The notes beneath the pieces were generated by a model, which saw only the letters and a list, made by a program, of their open reading frames with translations, had not been told where the DNA came from and did no database searches. The position numbers and the translations under genes were made by a program. Below are positions 55,756 to 64,000 of a DNA stretch of 64,000 nucleotides, piece by piece. Numbering within the stretch: the stretch's first letter is position 1; each line of letters opens with the position of its first letter. The stretch spans positions 496,001 through 560,000 of the forward strand of contig JAKULF010000015.1 of the NCBI GenBank assembly GCA_022661535.1, in the 5' to 3' direction. The stretch comes from Eutypa lata (Eukaryota > Ascomycota > Sordariomycetes > Xylariales > Diatrypaceae).

Positions 55756-58702
55756 TCTTCTTCTTCTTCTCTCCTTCGCTGAAACGAGCACTTTGTTCAG
55801 AACAGACATCGATCAAGAATCACAAGCAAAGCAGGCAAGTCTTCGTGCGCTAGCTTGGGCGTGTGACACTTTTTATGTTTACGCGGCTCTACTTTCCGAG
55901 AGAGAACCAGACTGCATACATATCTCCATATCTCCATATCTCCATAAGCACGTATGTACATACCTAGTCTATTTCTCCTGTGGATCGACCTCTCTAGAGT
56001 CTAGATAACAAGCAAGAACTACGTAGAAGATTCTGCTGGCCGGTTGTCTGGGCCTGGTCTGGCTGCTGCTATTTTCTGCAGCGCACACGAAACATACGTA
56101 AACAAGGGGCCTATAATGAGGATGGACTATGGACTATCGGATCTTGGATCATGAAGATGACCACTAGCATATGCATGACCTGCATATGACAGTCAATGCG
56201 GAACTAAGTGCGTCCTGGGTCTTTTCTAAGACGGGATTATTTCCCGGGTGGTGCAGCCACACAAAACACAAAACTACGCCGACGGCCCTGTTTAAATTTG
56301 CCATCAGACTAGGTCGGGCTGCGTAGGATGCCTGGATGCCGGTCCGTCAACAAGATTATCTGCTATAGCACGACTAACTCTGGGAACCCCGGAACGCTTC
56401 GTTAGGCCGACTTGGTTTTGTGGTATAAACCATAGGCAGAGGGTAGCTAGCCGGCGGCGAGCCAGTGAGTTAACCAGGACCATCGGGATGAACTAACGCC
56501 ATGGGGAGAATGCCGGGCGTATTCCCAGTCGTTTGGATCCAAAGGGGGGTTCGACCGCGGGGAAGCTGGGTAGCTGGGAAGCTGAACTTCTGACACGGCT
56601 TGTCTCCGTGATGTTCACGGTAGGAAGATCACCTCGTCAATATATGACCACAAGAGTAAGAGATCTGATCTGAATGGAACCCCTCGGCAATCTACCTGAT
56701 GCAGGGTGGGCTAAGGGGGGGGGGGGGGGGTCAACGCTATCCCGAATTCGTTCCGAGTTATCAAGCAGCCAAGATTACAAAAAGAGGATGCCACGCCATT
56801 CTGTAAGATCTTTCTTTCATCGACCTACTAGTTATACCATAGGATACGGACACGATATAGTGGTGCAAAATTTGCGGCACGATCCTAAGGCGTTCTCTAG
56901 TAGTTTGAATCGAGGGTAGTTAGAACGAGTTCAAGAGCTGAGCCGAGGGAAGGAAAACACCTAACTACTGTAGTTAGTTGGTGGTTAGGTATGTATGTGT
57001 AGTGTAGGCCTGATAGGTAGGCAGTAGGTAAGCTGCTAACCTGCTAACTTGCTAACTTGGCAGTCAATTCGCTCCGTCCGTTTCGAAGGCTTGCTTAGGA
57101 TTGTCAACGCAATCAGACTAAGGACGATTCCCCGTGGCGCTAAAGGGGTTTAGGACGCCTGGGCTAGTTCGACTAGTGGTGACGGCTTCGCATCCGGGCA
57201 CCGATCTATTCATGCTCTCAGCCAATGCCTTCTCTTCGTTTATGAAACGGTGAAAGTTTTTTTGAAGTCCAGTGCAGGCGAGCATGGCCGAGACGAGACA
57301 TTTTCTCTCGCAGAACGACCGTGCGCGCGTGCCGGCCGATGGATATCGGACCAACCGAACGAATACGTGGAGTTGCTGATATTCTACGGCATTCTCTCGG
57401 TAGTTACTATGTACGTAGTAGTTATTATAAATTTTCAACACTATATTTGAAGCAAGTAGTAGAACAAAAAAGTGGCTTGTTCTAGTGATCCATCCACGTG
57501 GTGTAGTAGGAAAAGGTTAGCAACTAATTCGTCCAGCTTGGCGGTTTTAAGAAACAAATACTTCGTAAACATGAGAATATTTCGTATAGGCATATCCTTG
57601 TTTACCCTATTCCCTTAGCCTGTCCATTCCTCTGGGGCCTTAAGGCTCCGCTCTGTCATCTTTTTTGCTGGGTTGCCATTGTTTCGATCGATCGGATTCC
57701 ATGTTTCCAGCAGCCTGGGTTTATCTGTTGTCCCGTCATCACAGAGCTGGCCAGGCTGGCCGTGGTGGATTTTCGTTTGAAATTACTTATCTTATCTATA
57801 TATATTCACGCTGTCACGTTAGCAGATATGTAGGTACACACGTAGGTACCTAGGTTATGCCTAGACTACTTTCGAGCTATTGGACGGACGCGTCGGAGAC
57901 CTCCGCCCCGATACAATGGATCTCCAAGGCGGGGACGGGAAATTCATTGAAATTTGGCCGATCCCGTCCTCTCTGAGCACCGAAAAGTGCTAAGCTCCCT
58001 TAAATTACGTCATCGTTATTATGCAGTATTAATTAGGTAACTTGCCTACCTACTGCATGCGTTAGGTGATAGCTGATCTACATAAAATATCAAAGATTCA
58101 AGTCACTCACTTCATGTTTAAAAAACCGATACAAGCAAAATTCAAGATAGGTAGTGATAATAACAAATCAATTCTTCGCCCCGGAGGTTCTTTTCCGCAT
58201 TGCGCTATATTTGTGTCATCGCTGACAAGCTAGCCATCTATCTATGTAGAGAGAGAAGAAGCAATGCAGCAATACGCTTCCCTCTGCAAGGTCTTTCTTG
58301 CATATGATATATGGCACATTTCAAAACCCTTAGAACTTCTACATAACACCCTTTTCCTTGACGCCGTCTTGCCTCAAAAAAAGAATGACATCTTTTATGC
58401 CATTGCATCAAATCGAAACCTCAACCGTCTCACCATGCGTTCCTCTGGATATACGCTTGTTTTATGAGACCGAACGCCGCTCTGATGCAGAGATTTTCCT
58501 TTAAAAAGACAGAAAAAACAAATAAGAACCGCTGTTCTCGAATGCATGATGATTTCGTACCATCTCTCCCTAACTCCGAATGCCATGCAAGGTATGTGTA
58601 GTGAAAAAGCAAAACTCTGAAATATAAGAACAGTGTTGTACAACAGAAGGCGTTATGAAAGATCGACGGCGTATGCCGGGTACCGAGGTTTTAAAGTCTC
58701 GA
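55518..58702. other. 3.2 kb gene-poor stretch with simple repeats
   Basis: Upstream of the ankyrin gene. It holds a CTG/CTT repeat (about 55727-55770), repeated atatctccat units near 55920 and a run of 16 G at 56715-56730. Open frames such as 56674-56919 and 57665-57853 show no known motif. No gene could be supported; a long 5' leader of the ankyrin gene may lie in the left part. Confidence 0.45.
55727..55770. repeat. CTG/CTT trinucleotide run
   Basis: About nine CTG units followed by about six CTT units, in the presumed 5' flank of the ankyrin gene. It is not in a supported coding frame. Confidence 0.8.
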
Positions 58703-60828
58703 TTAGTATAAGTGGTTGGGAGGAGCCTGATGGGCCGGTCGCGCACTCCCATATGTAGGTAGAAATTCCGGAACAATCCCGGAACGAAGGTCATTCCGTC
58801 GACCTATCGGTTGATAATGCATCTGTGATGAACCCAAGTGGTATTCGGAAAGCGGAATCGACGGCGGAGGGCAGAGTAGCGTGTTGACGCGGCGGACTGG
58901 TTTGTAAGGACTAGCTCGCTGCTGAAGATAGATCGATGGCGAATTCGAGATTGGCGTATGCGTCCCAAATGGCTCAGTCAGAGGGGAAGAGGCAAATGCC
59001 GAGAGTCCACTCGGGCTATGTCTCTTGGACGGTGTGCCATAATGCGAAGGCGCAGTATAAGAAGGCGTCTGCGGGCCGCACGTGGCCAACATAGGCCCTT
59101 GTGGTGCCCAAGAAGTCGTCGCAACTGGATATACTGTGGACATTGCTCTCATGCCCGCTCCCAGAGGGGGGAGCGATACCGGCTGCTGAGACGGGTATGT
59201 CTGAGGCTGAGGCATGATCGGCTGCATAGCTTGGGAAGTATCTAGAGTTAGGTGTGGGACCGGCAAGCGAATAGAGTCGCCACCACTCATTCCTCCTAGT
59301 CTACTCGAGGGAACGACAGGGCGAGGGACTCTCTTCGCTACTGGCTCCATTTGGTCTGCGCCTTCTAAGCTTCGTTTTCGTGCGATACCTTGACTTGGCC
59401 GAGCAGCAAGCGTGGAAACGGTAGGTGTCGGATGGTATGTCGGATGCCAGTTCTGCGGGATATTGCCTAAAGCCGAGTTCGGTGAGCATGCCAACAGCGA
59501 GGTTTGCGTCCCTTGCATGCTAGAGGGCATAATGCTCGTTGGCGATGGCAGTGGCGAAGTGTATCTCTTACGGGTCGGAGACGGAATATGTGTCGGCATC
59601 GGTGGAACCTGGCGTAGCCTCTCCTCCATCTTTGCCCTCTGACAATATTCGTGATAGCAGGCCAATTTCCTCAACCACTCTTGCCATTGCTCCTTCGAAG
59701 TCAGAAGCCCATACCGCATATTACTCAGAAATTCGACTTCCATAACGTGGATCTCCTTAACCGGAATACCCGACACTTCAGCCCAAGTCTTGTTGGTATA
59801 AGTGTTATCATCCAAGACTAGCAACAGTTGTTAGATACTATTTTATTAATTCGAGTGGAAGGCCAAACTTACACTTGTTGCTTAGCATCAATGCCACCGT
59901 AAGTAGCCGATACTCGCTCCCTGGGTTTCCGTTCACTTTTGGATTCGTTTTCTTGAGTCGATAGACGAATAACAAGGCCAAGAGAATAACATTCTGGGTC
60001 ACTTGAGTGGTTGAGAGAATATTGTGGACCCATTTAAGATATGCTGAACACGGTTCAGTGTACTTGGATAGAGGAGATATTGGGTCCAAATGTTGACGAT
60101 CCCTAATGCGTTCGGCAATACGTATTGTGTCCATCGTCTCGAACCAAAAGAAGCAAGTCATCTAGAAATAGGTTAGTATCACTTGGCTTCAACTTTTATG
60201 CTTCCTTCGCAATTTTACATTCCGCGTTACTTACCGATGCAGCAAATTCATCCAAATTTCCTCCATTGGGGCTGATACACGATGGTAGCTTGAGACTGTG
60301 CATAACCATTGTCGACTCGGACTTGGAAACGGTACCCTCAGAATGCACTGCTGTAGTAGCTGTAGACAAGGGGGTCGAGGGTCGAGTAGAGTGCCGAGAG
60401 GAAGTCGAGTGAGGCTGGTAGGAGGCGAGAGTAGGATGAATCGGTTGCTGATATTGAGATTGTTGATGCTGCTGACGTTGTTGAGGAACTTGTTGCTGAA
60501 GTCGGGGAAACTGGGTCAGGGTATCGTAGAGCATGGTTCCATTCCGGCCTGGCTGAGCCAGAGTATTCGGTGGTTGTCTCGCAAGAGCAACATGGCTTTC
60601 GTAATTGTTGGAGAGCATTGAGTTGGAGTATGCCATGCTCATATTGTCTTCAGCCGGTGGCGTCTGAAGTCCACCCGTGCGAAGGGCAACTTCAGCAACT
60701 AGTGACCCTTCTTGCACTTTCTGAAAACTTATTGAGGGTGGGGGCTGTCGTCTTCGTGGATAACCTGCCGAATACACTGATGATGGAGAAAACGGGAGGT
60801 AGCTAGGGCAAGCGGCGGTAGAAGACAT
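58703..60828 (-). CDS. Clg1-type (Pho80/PCL family) cyclin (3 exons)
   Basis: Exons 60828-60235, 60161-59873 and 59817-58703 give 665 residues. The start MSSTAACPSYLPF is at 60828; the frame is open 36 codons further up, but that part looks untranslated. Residues 1-190 are disordered and rich in Q, P and S (QQQVPQQRQQHQQSQYQQ). The cyclin box spans about residues 199-330: FWFETMDTIRIAERIRD, AYLKWVHNILSTTQVTQNVILLALLFVYRL, then, across the exon 2/3 junction, LSNKFLDDNTYTNKTWAEVSG, followed by EIHVMEVEFLSNMRYGLL. This is the motif order of Pcl/Clg1 cyclins that activate Pho85-type kinases. The C-terminal 320 residues are disordered and rich in Pro and Ser-Pro/Thr-Pro sites, as expected for a kinase-regulated partner. 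The likely role is in growth, autophagy or phosphate signalling rather than as a mitotic cyclin. Confidence 0.87.
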
Positions 60829-63800
60829 TGGGTACTTAGGTTCGTTGGTTGTCGTCGGGGAGGACGGATAGGATAGGATAAGTCGAAGTGAATCAAGTAG
60901 AATTCGGGCGTGGTTGGTGACGACAAGGTGACCCAAGGTGACCTAAAGGATGATCAGGTTTTCGGGAATACAACCTAAGTCTGGTCAATCCATTTGGTAG
61001 GATGATAAAGAGTGATCTTCGGATATCGATATCGTGCTTTCCAAATCGCCGGTTGCCAACACTTATACTGCTTCCTGCTTCCCCCTCAAGATTGTGAATT
61101 TGTTATAGGTGTTGGCACTGCTGGTTGTTGGTTTGGACACTCATGTCTAATTGACAGTGTCTTGGTGAGTTTGACGAAGAAGGGTAGGAGGGGGATGTTA
61201 ATTCTTTTGTTGCTTTCCTGAGGCTGTTAATTAAGAAGGAAAGTCCTGGCTGTTGGTAATTCCACTACAATATGTAGATACGTAGTACCATTCCTAGGTA
61301 TGAGGTATGTAATGTAGTTAACCAGCTGGTGGGGTGGCCTTGTGTGGATGAGATGACTGGCTGTTGTCTCTTCTGAAGTATCAAGTATTCAGGTAGGTGT
61401 CAGGATGCTCTAACCACCTGGACCCTTGTCATGGACTAGGTATGTAGATTGACTACGTATGGGGGTGTATTGCTGCTGCTGCTGGTATATCAGCGGCCAA
61501 GGCGTGTGGAGTGCAGTGCAGTGCAGTGCAGTGCAAAAGACCATGCAACGGTTTAACACAGCCCGGTCTCCTTTGAACTACCTGAATACGTAAAAGGTAG
61601 TAGTAGATTCCCCGGTCTATGGAGTACTCCGTTGTGCAAGGCTAAGACACGGCAAACTCAAGGGATCTGTGTTATGATGGAATTAAGGCTAGGAAGGAAA
61701 ACAAAGGCTTAGGGAAGGGGGTGCTTAGGCTTCGTCTCGCCTTCGTCTGGTGCTTCTTTGAGGATGAGGATCAAGATGAGGGAGAGGAAGAGGGGGAAGA
61801 CTTGACTTGTCTAGCTGATCAACAGTAACTGACTTGTCTGAGAGCATCAAAATTAATAGTAGAATCACGTTCCTTTCGTTTCCAGAGAGGCTAACGTTTA
61901 GAACCGAAGACGGGAATGAATTGGAACTTGAATGTATTGAACTAGTTAAGTTAAGTAAAATATAAAACAATAAAATGAGTGAATGGACGAATTAGTAAAG
62001 TACGTATATCCTAAGATGCGTACTATGTATGTAAGTGAATGAAGTTACGAAGTTACGTATGTCTCGATGGATGTCCTTGGATGGATACGAAACTGTATTG
62101 GGGGTACATATTATTCATGACCGGATTGAGACTGGCCTCGACCTGCCATTGGGTGTGGGCGTTGGCGTTAGCACTGGCGCAGGTTCAATTTTGTAGGCTC
62201 TTTGCAGAGCACTGGACCTGTCTGGCTTCAAAATGCTAGCGTGAAAGGAAGGTACCTGACCTGATGCTGATGTACAATACCAGCAGAACTATAGGTACAT
62301 GGAATTCACCATTGAATGAATGGATTTGGATGGTAAGGTGTAAGCGCATATGTACATACTATACCGGTATAGTGGATGTAATTAATACGGTAGGTCAAGT
62401 AGGTAACTCGTTACGTACCTAACTCAAACGATTCCAAACCTTGTAGGTTTGTGGTATGTGCATGTGTGTGCAAGTGTGTAAGGAATGACCCATGGAAACC
62501 AGGCGGACAACGGCCTACCTAGCACCGCTGCACCACCCAACACCACCACAACGGCAACCATACCCATACCCATACCCATACCCACACCCATACCATACCA
62601 AACCTTCCCGTCATCATCACTGATGATCGGTTTTATGAATGTGATCCACTCCATTAAACTGACTGACCGCAAGCTATGAAAATGGACCGTGGATGGGGGT
62701 GGGCAAGCGTGGACCGGGACCATGAACCGCGGTGTGGTTCCAACCTCAGGTTAGTCCAAGCCCAAGCCCAAGCCCAAGCCCACGCATGCGGCATGGATGC
62801 GTCGATGGACAGGCTAGGTTGGGATTAATGGGATTAATGAGGAATAAAAAGGTTAGGTGGTGAAAAAAAAGTGAGTGAATGATAAGTTTGACTGAATGAA
62901 CAACCTGGAAGGAAATGGGGTTTGGCGCCCTTTGATGGCGGCGTCCCACCAGATCAGGCTAGAACTTTACAATGACTGGGGTGTGGCATTAACTGCATAC
63001 TGTGCCTAGGAGTTTAGGTGGGTAGTTATTCATACTATGCTATTGGTTATTGCCTTATTTTAGTTATTACAAAACTTCATTTGTACGAAGTACTTGATTG
63101 CCTGACTACTGTTTGAGGCACAGCATTAAATGCAGACATGATTGCATTTGTGCACTATGTTAGATACAGTCTAGTCTGTATGGAGTTTAGCTCTAATAAC
63201 CGGAGGCATGTAGCATGACTGGGAAACTATAGGTACCTACCTACCTTACCGGCATACGGAGGCATAGCACCAAGACAAATAACAAAGAAACTCCAATTGA
63301 GATACCTGGCACACACTGTAGTGATCAAGACCAATAAGGTCAAAGGAAGCTGGCATTTTCGTTCCTCTTTATTGGAGGCAATGGTTGCTGGTTCCACAAA
63401 TGGTCTGAATCGGCATGGCATCTGGGCACATGAACCAAGTAAGAGAATGCGCTTAGTTAAATGGAGATCGTGAGACTACCATTCTCTTCGATTTAACTCA
63501 CCATGAGCCAAGCTTAAAACCTCTGTCCCCTCCTCTATTAATAAACATCGAAGAGGAGACCGTCGTGACTGTACTGAGCTCGTATCTTGCATTGGAGATT
63601 TGGCCACATACATAGCGAGGAAAGGAGAGGATGTCATTCGAAATACATTGTAATAACCCGGTATGCAAATATTTATATACAGTATGTCTAGAAGCATATA
63701 CGCACAGCCCATTACTTACCGCCGCCAAGTCATAGCTATGTGAAAATTGCACTGTGTATATATATACTTCATCGTTCAAACCTTTAACTACATATGTAAT

Positions 63801-64000
63801 ATATGACAGAAGCTAGGATTACGAATAACTACATATGTCCTGTGCTATATTACAAGACAGTCGGGTTTGAAATAGGGTTTGAAGCAGTGGTGTGGTCCTA
63901 GGAGTTAGTTAAGGATGATTGTGTTGCAGTGGTGGTGTAGCATCGTCTCTAGACTCTGTAGTCAGCGCTATCATTGAATGTGTGTAAGTATGCGCGTGTG
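60829..64000. other. 3.2 kb gene-poor stretch upstream of the cyclin gene
   Basis: No supported gene up to the right edge. It contains TGC/CTG units near 61470, five GTGCA copies (61511-61535), (ATACCC)n near 62560-62592 and (CCCAAG)n at 62756-62782. Frames such as 61725-61970 and 63476-63712 have no recognisable motif. A long cyclin 5' leader or promoter may occupy part of it; the right end may belong to a gene outside the window. Confidence 0.4.
61511..61535. repeat. GTGCA pentanucleotide, five copies
   Basis: Five perfect tandem copies of GTGCA in non-coding DNA upstream of the cyclin gene. Probably a length-variable microsatellite. Confidence 0.85.

Noticed and set aside
1..64000. CRISPR arrays, bacterial operons or phage genes
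   Set aside because: Spliced eukaryotic genes throughout and no regularly spaced direct repeats of the right size.

Overview
The window is nuclear DNA of a filamentous ascomycete (Pezizomycotina, perhaps Sordariomycetes; the class is a guess). The evidence is short GT..AG introns of about 45-120 bases with CTAAC-type branch sites, fungal-only protein families (GH49 dextranase, Clg1-type cyclin, NB-ARC/TPR proteins), an intron-bearing tRNA-Pro gene and an AT-rich block with the mark of repeat-induced point mutation (RIP). Several genes given here are multi-exon models built by joining exons across splice sites; joins were checked for reading phase.

Layout. Bases 1-3045 are an AT-rich block almost without CpA/TpG but with CpG kept. 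A small secreted carbohydrate-binding-like protein sits at its edge (3.7-4.4 kb). Then come a prenylatable AIG1-like GTPase (5.8-7.0 kb), an unknown membrane protein (7.8-8.8 kb), an NB-ARC/TPR NLR-like protein (9.3-12.0 kb), an AIG2/GGCT-like protein (14.2-15.0 kb), a short-chain dehydrogenase (15.7-16.6 kb) and tRNA-Pro(AGG) (17.5 kb). A housekeeping block follows: UTP8 (ribosome biogenesis) and ELG1 (PCNA unloading), divergent from one 0.9 kb promoter region. From 26.5 to 46.3 kb the window is accessory and partly decayed: an eight-exon aldo/keto reductase with one junction that will not join, a secreted GH49 dextranase, a secreted histidine-type phosphatase convergent with a butanediol-dehydrogenase-like enzyme, an MFS transporter fragment, an F-box/degenerate Ras-like gene, a low-complexity RS/RE protein and a cytochrome P450 pseudogene. 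From 47.5 kb onward it is more ordered again: a fungal LPIEIR/F-box-like protein, a SIRT5-like sirtuin, a 1,062-residue ankyrin protein and a Clg1-type cyclin, separated by long gene-poor stretches.

The genes do not form one pathway. UTP8, ELG1, the cyclin, the sirtuin and the tRNA are core functions. The dextranase, phosphatase, small secreted protein, dehydrogenases and NLR-like protein are niche functions. The most unusual observations are the probable F-box/pseudo-Ras fusion, the AIG1-like GTPase with a coiled coil and CaaX box, the P450 pseudogene whose two clearest stops fit C-to-T change at CpA, and the spliced secreted protein beside the RIP block. I did not find a clear new multi-gene system.
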